From contig CM043969.1 of the NCBI GenBank assembly GCA_014529385.2, forward strand, positions 26,925,946 through 26,989,945: a DNA stretch of 64,000 nucleotides. Direction: 5' to 3'. Each line of letters starts with the position of its first letter. Position 1 is the stretch's first letter. This DNA is from Adiantum capillus-veneris. Taxonomy: Eukaryota > Streptophyta > Polypodiopsida > Polypodiales > Pteridaceae. A model generated the notes under the pieces. That model did not search any database. It saw only the letters and a program-made list of their open reading frames with translations, and was not told the DNA's origin. Below, in pieces: positions 1 to 10,706 of the stretch. The translations under genes were made by a program, and so were the position numbers.

Positions 1-1
1 T

Positions 2-2092
2 CCCGCAAAGGTCGAAGCTATTAAGACATGGCCAGACTTGAAGACTGTGCACGCAGTCAGAAGCTTCTTGGGATTGTGTTCCTACTATAGAAGGTTTATC
101 AGGAACTTTGCAGAAATAGCATTACCTCTTTACGCTTTGCAAAAGAAAGAGGTCACTTTCAGATGGACCTAAAAAGAAATTTCAGCTTTTTATCTCTTAA
201 AGGAAAAGTTGACTTCAGATCCAGTAATTGTTTTGCCAGATCTCAGGAAGTGATTTGTGGTCCAATGTGACGTGTGTGGCAGTAGCATCGGAGCAGTGGT
301 AATGCAAGATGGACGGGTAGTACCTTATGAAAGCCGAATTTTGCAAGGGCCAGAGAAGACTATGCAAATCTATGAGAAAGAGCTCTTGGCCGTGATTCAT
401 GCGCTTTCTAGCTGGAAGCACTTAGGTGCTGATTTTGTTGTTCAGACAGACCATCAGACCTTGCGATACTTCTTGACACAGTCAAAGTTATTCCAAAAGC
501 ATATGGGATGGGCAAACATTCTTGCCATGTTCCACCTCCAGATTATGCATGTGGAAGGCAAGAAGAATGTTGTGGCTGATGCGTTATCAAGAAAGCCACA
601 GATTTCAGCTGCGTCAATTCCTTATCATCATGAGTTAGATGACATAAAGGAACAATATGATAATGATGAAGATTTTGAAAGGATCTTTGCACAGTTGCAA
701 GAGGGGCAACATCATGAGCACTACCTCCTCAGAGATGGTTTTATGATGATGCATGGAAGACTTTGTGTCACTAGGCCATTGGGACATAAGGTCATGGAAG
801 AGAGTCATGTCCCACCGTATGCAGGGCATCTTGGTATTGATGGGACAATTTAAGTGGTAGAGACATTCTTCTATTGGCCTACCTTGAGGAGAGATGTGGA
901 TGCCTTTGTGCGAGCATGCATGATTTGCGAAAAGGTCAAGTTTGACAGGCAAAAGGCACCAAGGCTGTTACAACCACTGCCGATTCCGGATAAGCCATGG
1001 AAAAGCATTGCTATGGACTTTATCTTTGATCTTCCAAGAACGCCAATAGGGAATGATGGTATATGGACCATTATCTGCAAGTTCAGCAAGCAGGCCCATT
1101 TTATCCCTGTTAGGAAGAAGATAAAATCTGATCAGATGGCACGCTTGTTCATGTACTATGTGTTTAAGTACCATGGTATGCCACAATCGATTATCACTGA
1201 TCGTGATCCTCGCATGACAAGTTTGTTTTGGAGAGGATTGTTTAAGAACATGGGCACTACGCTCAAGTTCTCGTCTTCTTTTCATCCACAAATTGATGGA
1301 CAATCAGAAGAGGCTAATTCTACTGTCCTAGATCTACTGAAATGCTATGTGTCAGATAATAAGGACAAGTGGGAACGGTATTTGCCTATGCTTGAGTATA
1401 CGTACAATAATACGGTGCATTCGTCAACTGGCAAAGGACCTTTCGAGATTGTTGAAGGCGGCAAAAAAGTTCCTCCCATTTTGCATACAAAGGACAAGAT
1501 CTTTGAGGCAGATCGATATGTTGAGAACATGGATGAAATGTATAAGAAAATTAAAGTTGCCTTGAGGAAGACTCCGGCAAAGCAGAAAAAGGCTGTTGAT
1601 CGTCACCGTCATGAATTGTTGTTATCACCTAGTGATTGGGTACTGTTAAGGTTCGAAAAGGCAAGGTTAAAAAAGATGAAGGGCAAGGAACGGTTGTTTC
1701 CTAAGCTCAGTATGCATTACTATGGGCCTTTTCAAGTGATTGAAAAGATCAACGATGTGGCTTACAGGTTGAAATTGCCTGATGCGTGGAAGATTCATAA
1801 TGCGTATCACGTGAGTCTTCTAAGACCCTTCGTGGGTGATGTGCCAAAAGATATGCCAGATGAGGATTAGCCAGCAGTTGAGGAACTTGATGAGATCCTG
1901 CTACCTGAGCAAGTTTTGGCACATAAGGACAGAAAAGTTAAAGGACAGGTTGCAAGACGCTATTTGGTGAAGTTCTAGAACTATCCGCCTATAGATGCAA
2001 AGTGGATGGAAGAGCAAAACTGTCAAAGTCACCAAATGTATTGTAGCTTTACCTTGAAGCCTTTGGGTTACAGCCTACCTATACCCCAACCC
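2..2092 (+). pseudogene. pol: gypsy pol remnant: RT end, RNase H, integrase, chromodomain
   Basis: One reading frame runs from base 2 to about 2010. It shows the RT thumb (SFLGLCSYYRRFI), an RNase H start (CDVCGSSIGAVVMQ), a zinc-binding HHCC region (H..H near 808-830, CMICEK near 916), and an integrase core with D in MDFIFDLP (about 1017), D in ITDRDPRM (about 1198) and E in GQSEEANS (about 1308). A GPY/F-like module (YYGPFQV, about 1717) and a chromodomain-like segment (RRYLVKF, about 1953) follow. In-frame stops lie at 170 (TAA), 251 (TGA), 851 (TAA; Lys in Elements A and B), 1868 (TAG; Gln in A and B) and 1976 (TAG; Arg or Lys). The frame shifts near 2013. The copy is dead although the integrase triad is intact. 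Confidence 0.9.
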
Positions 2093-2292
2093 AACGTGTG
2101 CAAAGGAGGGGTAGTGATACGGCTAGCACATCAAATGTACATTTGAATTCGGTGTAACCGATGGAAATGAGAAAAGTATGAAGGTCTCGTTAAGTCATTT
2201 GCGTCTATGTGTTATGACCTTTCTTGCGGATACATGCGATGATAAAAGAGTGCTAACAACACAAGATCATCAGTGGCGTGTATTTATGGTAT

Positions 2293-2328
2293 GCAATCGA
2301 GGATGTTTGCGATTTCAAGAGGGGGGTA
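2293..2328 (+). promoter_or_regulatory. PPT with upstream hairpin (Gypsy-1)
   Basis: An imperfect inverted repeat (2293-2299 with 2304-2310, loop AGGA) is followed by the purine tract CAAGAGGGGGGTA, which would prime plus-strand DNA synthesis. The LTR starts at TGTCAC (2329). The stem has one T:T mismatch and one G:T pair, unlike the perfect stem in Element A. Confidence 0.75.
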
Positions 2329-3660
2329 TGTCACAAGGACGTGGTGAAACCGGCCTGTTCAATCCAAAAAGGGCGGTAGACTTTACTTCAAACCTTGATT
2401 TAGCTTTCACCCATTATTACTCGTCTATTTTACCTGTGCGATAATGACACAAGAGAGGGGAATGGGATACAGATGCTAGAATGCACCTGTATGAGAAGAC
2501 CGACACCAGGCAGCATAACTATACTAGGACCCTTCACAGTCAGTATTCCCACGGATTGACTGACTTTCCCGATGCATACAGGCACTTTGCAAAACCTGGT
2601 GAGAATCTGCAGCACACTGAATTCTCTGTTTTCAGCCCTGAAAATGCGCCAGATCGCCTGTACAGCGGTCCCCTTGTGTCCCCGAACCTCTTGGGGGTAT
2701 TAGGGTCCGTTTAGGGCCAAAACCCTAAATCTGCAAAAATACACTGTAGACTGTAATTTACTGTATCGGGCTCCGTTTCGCGTGCCGGTCGCATCCGTAG
2801 CAAGTCCTCGAGCTCCCGCACCCGTAGGGCACTTGCCCTTTGAATCGGACGAGATTTCGAGCGTGAAACCTCTCTGATTTCACCTGTACCTGCGGGGGAT
2901 TAGCCGCTAGCTAATCCAGTACTTGTGCAAGAGGCTCTTGCCTCGGCAATCGCACATGAATCCACACAACTGTACATTGGTCAAATGAAGAGCCCACTAG
3001 TGGGGCATAACATACTGCCAAAGGGGAGAGAGAGGGCAGTGCGTAGCGTGCAGGGCATCACTCCTAGCACCGCACTGTGCATAAGAGGGAAAGCAAGCAC
3101 TCCATAGCTCTTAACTTGTGACAAATTCTGCAAAACAGCCCCTCCTCCCTTCAAATTCAGCGCCAACTCTTGTTGCATGAGGAAAGTGCACCAGAAGGTG
3201 CCACTTGGCACATTTACAAACATTTTCCCATTTCGGGGTTGCCGCCTAAAAATCTCCCAATCGGCTGCCCAGTTGACTTCACGGCAGAGTAAGAAAATGT
3301 TCCCCTCGTCATTCCGGAGGTAATGACGTAAACACATTTTCAGGTCCCAAAATAGCAGTTCCCTAAATTTTAGGAGATGCTTCCATTGTATCTTTCTAGG
3401 TCATCTGACCCTCTTTGTACACTGCGGCCACATCCAGAACTGAAATGTAGCCTCTGTAGCAAAGGATTCCACTTTGGCTAGTCAATGACCCTACTTTGGC
3501 TAACCATAGTCTTTGTCCAACCTTAGTGCTCTCTTGCCCTCAGGCCTGGACTCCCTCTTGACAGTTCCACACTAGCTATGCAATGCAGGGCAGTTAGATT
3601 TCCAGAGGGGTGTTTCCAAAAAGTGAAAGTAAATAAATAATAAGAAAGAAATCAACAAAA

Positions 3661-4798
3661 CATTAGAAAAAATATGGACTCTCCATGGGCCTTGTAAGAA
3701 TCCCTAATTTCAAGGGATTAAATCTTAAACTGTTGGCACTTTAGGAGACATCCAAACCCACTAGTAGGCTATTTGGTGGTTTTGGAATCTCATAAATGCA
3801 TGAATTGACTGTCCAAACTTGAAATCTAACTTTTGAGAGCTGAAATACAAATTTCGTTTTGTATTGCAATTTGGAAAAACGTCCTCAAATTTACGATATT
3901 ATATGAACCGAGGTAGAGGGATGCCATTGGTTGAGAACAATAAAAAATCCAAAAATTGTATATTGGAGGCTTATTTCTTTTGAAAACTTGGACTACTGTC
4001 CTCTGAACGCTGGTGGTAACAGCTCAAATAACGAGCAGCGGGTGGCGGTGAGTTATGATGGGGCGCTTGAATAGGTAGGGCACGCTTGAATAGGGAGGCC
4101 AGCTGCTGAAAACAACACGCTTATGGCAGTCAAGATGGGACAGCAGGGCACGTGGCCATTTCTAATTGGGCCGCAAAGAGCTTTGAAGCGGCGCACCCTC
4201 TATTGGTAGTTAATCGTACACGTTCACCTGTCAGCCCATGCCTGCATAAGCGGGGGCCAGGTGCTGAAAAAGAGCACGTTGGCGGCAGGGATGGTGGTAA
4301 GAGATCCATGTGGCCACTCGCCATTGGGGCATGGAAGTTTTTGCAGCGCATCTCTTTTGGCAGTTAAGGTGCATGTCTTCGGCAGTTAAGGCTGCGTATA
4401 CTACTCAGTCACCTAGCTTGGCGATAGGCCTCCTCGTTCCATGCGGTTGCAAATAAGCTTTTGACGTGTGGCCAAGGCTGAACTGGCACGATTAAATTGT
4501 ATTTTGCAACCATTTGACCCTTATTTGAAAATCTCCTCTCTCTTCCCTCCTCTTAAATGTTACCACCGAGATTCGAATCTTTGTGGTAAGAGAAAACCAC
4601 GTTTGTGCATGAAAGAGACCATCTTAGCCCTGACATTGGTGGGTTTGACCTGAAGAAACCACTAGATGGAGGAGACAAGTCATGACACACCTACACATCT
4701 CTAGGCCATAGGTGATATCCCAACTCTCTCCTCATTGGCTAGTTTTTAATCACCCCTTAATCAAAACGGCCCAAGAAGAGTCCATTTTTTTCCTAATG
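3661..4798. mobile_element. Non-autonomous TIR DNA transposon inside Element A's LTR
   Basis: The insertion is absent from the sister LTR, where the site reads ATCAACAAAAAGGATAG around 10664-10680. Its ends are inverted repeats of about 31 bp: CATTAG(A)n..TGGACTCT at the left, the reverse complement at the right, with GGGCC at both inner edges. No transposase frame is present, so it looks non-autonomous. The target duplication is masked by an A-run (4 A left, 2 A right, 5 A in the empty site), so the superfamily is not assigned. Confidence 0.8.
4096..4376. repeat. Imperfect tandem duplication inside the TIR element
   Basis: Two diverged copies of a roughly 125-130 bp block (about 4096-4225 and 4254-4376) share the order GGCCAG(C/G)TGCTGAAAA, an ACACG or GCACGTT, a TGTGGCC or CGTGGCC, CCATT, and a TTGGYAGTTAA near the end. 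No coding function is seen. Confidence 0.5.
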
Positions 4799-4829
4799 AA
4801 GGATAGATAGTAGTCACACGCTGGTGACA

Positions 4830-4864
4830 TACCCCCCTCTTGAAATCTCAAACGTCCTCGTTTG
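4830..4864 (-). promoter_or_regulatory. PPT with perfect upstream hairpin (Element A)
   Basis: Read on the minus strand, a perfect 6 bp stem CAAACG/CGTTTG with a 4-base AGGA loop (4849-4864) sits a few bases before the purine tract CAAGAGGGGGGTA. The 3' LTR TGTCAC follows immediately, with its first base at 4829. Confidence 0.8.
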
Positions 4865-5392
4865 CATCTATGTCGTACATGCTCACAGTCAACACTGATG
4901 TATTCAACACATGTACGACACATACATGCTCATTGTCAACCCTCGTGTATTTAACACCTCGTCGACACATGTATTGCCTACGTGTGAATCCTGTCCCAAT
5001 GACATAGTGGTAGCTTCGCACTCTGCCATTGCTTTGAGTCACTAACTTTCCAATGACAAAATGGTAGCAACACATTTTGCCACTGTCTTATAGTACACGT
5101 TGGATCCTGTAACACTTTCGAGCATACCCAAACCGACAGTTCAAGAATGCAGTTACACATGTACTCTTAAATAGAAGCAATTACTGTATCCTTGACAAAC
5201 TGACAAGAAATACTCACTTCTATAGCACTAACCAAACTTTTGGACATTCCATAAGAGCAATTGCCAAACTGACAATCTGTACAGTTCTAACATTCATGTA
5301 ACAGGTATTTCATTTGAGCTCACTTTAAATACCATGTACATCATTTGTTTCAGAAGCCATTGTCACACTGACAATCCATGTAGCTTTGAAAC
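4865..5392 (-). other. Element A untranslated region between pol and PPT
   Basis: No coding sequence. It holds short direct repeats: a GTACGACACATACATGCTCA-like block repeated near 4870-4960, and AACTGACAA-type motifs near 5197, 5264 and 5362. It probably belongs to the element's 3' untranslated part. Confidence 0.6.
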
Positions 5393-6805
5393 TCAAGGGG
5401 TCAAGGTAGGTTGCAAATCGAAGGCTTTAAGGTAAAGTGATAACACAGTTGGTGACTCTGTAAGTTCACCTTCTTCCATCCACTTAGCATCCATCGGTGG
5501 ATAGTTTCTGAACTTTACCAAGTAACGCCTAGCAACCTTGCCTTTCACTTTCGTTTCTTTGTGTGTCCGGGACCAAGATCTCGTCAAGTTCCTCGACTTC
5601 CGGCTGATCTTCAGCTGGCATATCCTCTGGCACATCACCCACATACAGTCTGAGAAGACTCACATGAAACGCATTGTGAATCTTCCAACTGTCAGGCAAT
5701 TTCAGCCTATATGCAACATCACTGATTATGTCGCACACTTGAAAAGGCCCATAGTAACACATGCTGAGCTTTGGAAACAGTCTTTCCTTGCCCTTCATCT
5801 TCTTTAACCTTGTCTTTTCAAAGCGTAGAAGCACCCAATCACCAAGTGAAAATACCACTTCACGACGGTGACGATCAGCTGCTTTCTTTTGCTTTGCCTG
5901 AGTCTTTTCTAAGGCCACTTTGACCTTCTTGTACATTTCATCCATGTCCTGAACATACTTATCTGCTTGAAATATCTTGTCCTTTGTATGCAGTATGGGA
6001 GGAACTCTCTTGCCACCTTCAACTATCTCAAAAGGTGCCTTGCCAGTTGATGAATGTACTGTATTATTGTATGCATACTCCACCAATGGCAAATATTGCT
6101 CCCACTTTCCTTTATGCTCTGACACATAACACTTCAGCAGATCTAGGACAGTAGAATTTGCCTCTTCTGACTGCCCATCTGTTTGAGGATGAAATGACGA
6201 AGAGAATTTGAGCGTTGTGCCCATATTCTTAAACAAGCCTCTCCAGAACAAACTTGTCATGCGTGGATCACGTTCGCTAACAATCGACTGTGGCATGCCA
6301 TGATACTTGAAAATATTGCTCATAAACAAGCGTGCCATCTGATCTGGTTTTATCTTCTTCCTGACAGGAATAAAATGAGTCTGCTTGCTGAATCTGCAAA
6401 TGATGGTCCAAATACCATCATTTCCTGTGTGCGTTCTCGGAAGATCAAAGATAAAATCCATAGCAATACTTTCCCATGGTTTATCTGGAATAGGTAGTGG
6501 TTGCAATAGCCCTGGTGCCTTTTGCCTATCAAACTTGACCTTTTGGCATATTAGGCATTCTCGCACAAAGGCATCCACATCTCTTCTCTAGGCCAATAGA
6601 AGAATGTCTCAACCGCTTTAACTGTAGCATCGATACCACGATGCCCTGCATACGGTGGGACATGACTCTCTTCCATAACTTTGCGTCGCAATGGCTTTGT
6701 GACACACAATCTGCCATGCATCATCATGAACCCATCTTTGAGAAGATAGTGTTCATGACGTTGTCCATGCATTAGCTGCTCGAAGACCCTTGCAAAATCT
6801 TCATC
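5393..6805 (-). pseudogene. pol: Element A integrase and chromodomain (frameshifted)
   Basis: From high to low coordinates: a short segment just before integrase (EHYLLKDGFMMMHGRLC), the H..H half of the zinc-binding domain, a 4-base deletion near 6583 relative to Gypsy-1 that shifts the frame, CLICQK, then the core. The catalytic triad reads D (MDFIFDLP), E in place of the second Asp (IVSERDPRM where Gypsy-1 has ITDRDPRM) and E (GQSEEANS), so the active site is changed. The GPY/F-like module and a chromodomain-like end (RRYLVKFRNYPP) follow after another frameshift near 5570. The frame closes with TGA near 5393. Confidence 0.9.
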
Positions 6806-7380
6806 ATTTTCACCAAATCTATCGCATGGTCCTCGGGTCTCTCTGGCAGTAATTGAGACGGTAATGAATCGGAAAAACAGTCACTATACTGATGTAAAAA
6901 CATTGACCTTTCTTTATCTAGCACAGATAAATTTGATTCATCACAATCTAACACTTCACGTGCAAAAACCAAGTACGCAGAAAGATGCTTTTTCATTACA
7001 GAAGTAATAGCAGAAGCTGATACAGTGGGAATAGAGTCCCCTTTAAGCTTTACATCCAGAATGTGAGTCTTTCCCCTGCTTTGTACAGTGATCTTTTTGT
7101 TGTAGGCATCCATGATTCCGTATACACGAAACAACCAAGGAATACCTAGCAACACATTACATCCGTCCAGTGGCATGATGTAAAATTCTTCAGCATCTAC
7201 ATAGGACTGGATATGTAGGCGCAATTTTCCAATGATGGGCGTCACAGCCTCTGTATGGCCAGGACATGCCAAACCTGCCTCTGCTGTATACCCTATCTCT
7301 TCAGGTCTGATTCCCAACTTTGAAGCCAATTCTGGGGAAATGAGTTGGCTTTGGCACCTGGATCAAAGAAGATAAGCACT
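6806..7380 (-). pseudogene. Element A aspartic protease, fused to the deletion junction
   Basis: A retropepsin-like domain begins with FFDPGAKAN (about 7340-7370), where DPG stands for the usual D-S/T-G. It continues through LGIRPEEIGY, PIIGKLRLHIQSY and GCNVLLGIPWLF, the second half of the fold. A frameshift separates it from gag near 7335. The linker to RT runs to ERPEDHAIDL at about 6815. There the sequence jumps directly to the segment preceding integrase, removing all of RT and RNase H and changing frame. Confidence 0.85.
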
Positions 7381-9117
7381 GCTTGATCCTTGACCTTTCC
7401 CCATGCTCTGCAAAGCTCACTTGCATCTGAATTTGGCTTGTCGCCCACCATATCTGGCACTAGAGCAGCCATGGTCTTCTTTCCTTTCTTGTCTTCCTTG
7501 TCATCAGAATCAGTTGGCCTTTTCTTTGTAGGACAATTGTAAGCAATGTGGCCAGGCTGCTCACATATAAAGCATGTGTTCTCTGTCCTCCGGACCTTTT
7601 GCTCTTCTGACTTGCGAGGAAAACGTCTTTTCCATTTCTTTGCTGGTCCCTTTTCTGATTCAGCCGTAGCTTTATCTTTCCCTGCGTTGGCTGACTCCTG
7701 AGTCCCTTTAGGAGCCTCATTGGGAAAGTGCTTCTTGGCTGAATTTTTCTTGCATGATCTTGCTTTGATGCCAGTTTTAAATTCACAATCTTCTCCCTTG
7801 AGCAAACCATTGCCAGTGTTTGCTACCTCGATGAGCTGCGTCAAAGTAGTGACTTTTGTCTTCGTACAGTACTTTCTCAATCCTTTAGGTAGGCCACAAC
7901 AGTATTTTTCAATCTGTTCTCTCAATGGCACAAACCTATAGGAAGTTACTGGAAGTAGAGCTTTCCAAAACTTCCGATTGTAATCATCTAGATTTCTGCA
8001 AGTGGCAGCATTAAGCTGGTGCCATTCGGTCATGACATCTGCTTCAAAGTCATCAGATAACCATGCTGCTACAAAAATCTGCTTGAAGTAAATCCATGTG
8101 GACGGAGCTTGCCCTTGAAGCAATAAAGTTGTCCCGCATTCCCAGTCAAGAAAGTGGCTGCCTTGCGGACCTTTGAAGCCTCTGTAAAGTTTCCCCCTGC
8201 ATAGGCCTTATCAAACTGCTGGAGGAATGAGAGAGCCTTCTTCCTGTCATCAAACCCTGTAAAGGTCGTGAAAGACACACCTTTGCCACCTTCTTTGTAC
8301 GGAGTTGGCCTCTCCAGCGGTGTTAAATTGTCATATGGAAGTGACTGAAACATGGGAATACTATTAGGGTTCATCTGTGTTCCTTGGCCGCTATTAACTT
8401 GACCTGGAAATGCCATATTTGGCTGCTGATTTGTAATTCCATCCATACCAAAATTTGCCTGTGGCATCCCAAATTGGCCCTGAGTGCTCTGAAACCCTGG
8501 TTGCATACCCATGACACTGTAATGGGGTTAGGCATCATCGTCTGAGCACCCCCGAACACTGTTCCTGGCGTGTAAAACTGATTTCCAAGTGCATGACCAG
8601 CCATGCTCTGGAATATCGATCGACCTCCAAAATAGGCAGGGTGTACTGAAGGTGGTGGAAAGACTTGTTGCATAGCCTGTAAGTTGCTTCCTTGCCCATG
8701 AGAACCAGGGATAGGCTGCTGAAAGGTGGCTGGCTGAACTGGTACAGCTTGAAAGACTAGCATCTCAGCCACCTGTTCTTGCACCTTAGACACAGGTTGT
8801 GGAGACTGCATGTTCTCCGTTAAGTGTGCAGGTGTTTCCATTGACTGTGCAGTATGAATCACCTGTGCTCGAGCCTTAACAGGCTTTTGAATATGATCCA
8901 GTGACCCAACTTGCTGAGACGGAACAGGAGGTTGCAGAAAGGCTAAAAACCTCGGATTCTGCATTACTTGTGTGAACATAGCCACAGCAGTAGCCAATTG
9001 GGTCCTGAATATATCATCATCTGTCTATGGTGGTCTTGAGGACTCACCCACTTCATGTGTGTGTTGACCCTGTGAAGAGGAAACCTCTTCAGTCACATCA
9101 TCTGGTCTGTCAGCCAT
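7340..9117 (-). pseudogene. gag: Element A gag (capsid and CCHC zinc knuckle), broken
   Basis: The start is taken as ATG at 9117 (MADRPDDVTEE), about 90 bases inside the PBS. A TAG near 9025 and frameshifts near 8512 and 8115 break the frame. The N-terminal part is rich in Gln, Met and Pro and is probably disordered. The capsid-like region (FTTFTGFDDRKKALSFLQQF, then WLSDDFEADVMTEWHQL) resembles the retrotransposon gag family. A Lys-rich stretch leads to the zinc knuckle CFICEQPGHIAYNC (CX2CX4HX4C, about 7555). The product would form the virus-like particle and bind element RNA. Confidence 0.87.
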
Positions 9118-9205
9118 AATTGCAATTCCCTGTGTCTGGTCTATGATCCCCTGTGTCTTCAAGCCCAATCTGACCAAGGCTCACTTCTATGGGAAAAAGT
9201 AATTT

Positions 9206-9224
9206 AATCCCGTCGATGGAACCA
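9206..9224 (-). promoter_or_regulatory. Element A primer binding site (not initiator Met type)
   Basis: Directly inside the 5' LTR the minus strand reads TGGTTCCATCGACGGGATT. Its complement ends in CCA and looks like a tRNA acceptor plus T-arm end. It is not the TGGTATCAGA of initiator Met. The 3' end has some likeness to plant tRNA-Glu from memory, but the tRNA is not identified. Confidence 0.7.
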
Positions 9225-10701
9225 TGAAACCGGCCTGTTCAATCCAAAAAGGGCGGTAGATTTTACTTCAAACCTTTGATTTAGCTATCACCCATTATTA
9301 GTCGTCTATTCTACCTGTGCTATAATGACACAAGAGAGGGGAATGGGATACAGATGCTAGAATGCACCTGTATGACAAGACCGACACCAGATTGGCCCCT
9401 AACTTAGGTGCCCCTTTCGGTATTTCTTTATTGTTTAAAAGAGGGAATAAACGCTGTGGTTCTTTCCAAGCTGCCCCGCATAACCTTGGCTGAATTTTGA
9501 CTGTTCTGGCCTGATTTCGGCAGCATAACCGTACTAGAACTCTTCACAGTCAGTATTCCCATGCATTGACTGACTTTCCCGACGCATACGGGCACTTTGC
9601 AAAACCTGGCGAGAATCTACAGCACACTGAATTCTCTGTTTTCAGCCCTTAAAATGCGCCAGATCGCCTGTACAGCAGTCCCCTTGCGTCCCCGAACCTC
9701 TTGGGGGTATTAGGGTCCGTTTAGGGCCAAAACCCTAAACCTGCAAAAATACACAGCAGGCTGTAATTTACTGTTTCGGGCTCCGTTTCGCGTGCCGGTC
9801 ACATCCGTAGCAAGTCCTCGAGCTCCCGCACCTGTAGGGCTACTTGCCCTTTGAATCGGACGAGATTTCGAGCGTGAAACCTCTCCGATTTCACCTGTAC
9901 CTGCGGGGGATTAGCCGCTAGCTAATCCAGTACCTGTGCAAGAGGCTCTTGCCTCGGCAATCGCGCATGAACCGACACAACTGTACATTGGTCAAATGAA
10001 GAGTCCACTAGTGGGGCATAACATACTGCCAAAGGGGAGAGAGAGGGCAGTGCGTAGCGTGCAGGGCATCATTCCTAGCACCGCACTGTGCATAAGAGGG
10101 AAAGCAAGCACTCCATAGCTCTTAACCTGTGACAAATTCTGCAAAACAGCCCCTCCTCCCTTCAAATTCAGCGCCAACTCTTGTTGCATGAGGAAAGTGC
10201 ACCAGAAGGTGCCACTTGGCAGATTTACAAGCATTTTCCCGTTTCGGGGTTGCCGCCTAAAAATCTCCCAATGGGCTGCGCAGTTGACTTCACGGCAGAG
10301 TAAGATAATGTTCCCCTCGTCATTCCGGAGGTAATGACGTAAACACATTTTCAGGTCCCAAAATAGCAATTCCCTAAATTTTAGGAGATGCTGCCATTGT
10401 ATCTTTCTAGGTCATCTGACCCTCTTTGTACACTGCGGCCACATCCAGAACTGAAATGTAGCCTCTGTAGCAAAGGATTCCACTTTGGCTAGTCAATGAC
10501 CCCACTTTGGCTAACCATAGTCTTTGTCCAACCTTAGTGCTCTCTTGCCCTCAGGCCTGGACTCCCTCTTGACAGTTCCACACTAGCTATGCAATGCAGG
10601 GCAGTTAGATTTCCCGAGGGGTGTTTCCAAAAAGTGAAAGTAAATAAATAATAAGAAAGAAATCAACAAAAAGGATAGATAGTAGTCACACGCTGGTGAC
10701 A
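9225..10701 (-). repeat. Element A 5' LTR (1477 bp)
   Basis: Begins TGAAACCGG and ends GGTGACA on the plus strand, giving canonical TG...CA ends. It contains the shared box (GGTGCCCCTTTCGGTATTT, about 9408) missing from the 3' LTR, and telo-box-like AAACCCTAAA near 9733. It is the reference copy for the LTRs at 2345, 10707, 61669 and 63427. Confidence 0.93.
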
Positions 10702-10706
10702 TGTGG

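Larger units (their letters stand above)
1..2344 (+). mobile_element. Gypsy-1: 3' half of a Ty3/gypsy chromovirus, cut by Element A
   Basis: The window opens inside the reverse transcriptase of a plus-strand LTR retrotransposon. It keeps the end of RT, RNase H, integrase and a chromodomain-like C-terminus, then a PPT-type purine tract and the first 16 bases of its 3' LTR (2329-2344). There Element A has inserted on the opposite strand. The rest of this LTR resumes at 10707. The same hairpin, purine tract and TGTCAC LTR start are found in Element A, so the two are relatives. The 5' LTR, gag and protease lie outside the window. Confidence 0.9.
2345..4829 (-). repeat. Element A 3' LTR, interrupted by a TIR transposon
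   Basis: Bases 2345-3660 and 4799-4829 match the 5' LTR at 9225-10701 with scattered differences. Two structural differences stand out: a 1138 bp insertion (3661-4798), and the absence after 2510 of about 130 bp present in the 5' LTR (9391-9520), a loss bounded by CAG on both sides. Short open frames here have no coding character. Confidence 0.9.
2345..10701 (-). mobile_element. Element A: Ty3/gypsy chromovirus with RT-RNase H deleted
   Basis: A complete LTR-to-LTR insertion on the minus strand. The 5' LTR is 9225-10701 and the 3' LTR 2345-4829. Plus-strand ends read TGAAACC...GGTGACA, so the element runs TGTCACC...GGTTTCA. It is flanked by CGTGG (2340-2344) and TGTGG (10702-10706), a probable 5 bp target duplication with one CpG-to-TpG change. 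Internal order is PBS, gag, protease, a deletion junction near 6810, integrase, chromodomain, hairpin and PPT. Without RT it could move only with help from a relative. Confidence 0.92.

Noticed and set aside
2178-2714. Plus-strand small frames at the start of Element A's 3' LTR and just upstream
   Set aside because: They cross the LTR boundary or are not kept in the sister LTR.
4152-4367. Small genes in the TIR element
   Set aside because: Frames are short, differ between the two internal repeat copies, and are open on both strands.
1-10701. Endogenous pararetrovirus
   Set aside because: The protein order, chromodomain, LTRs and PPT are those of Ty3/gypsy; there is no movement protein or coat motif of that group.
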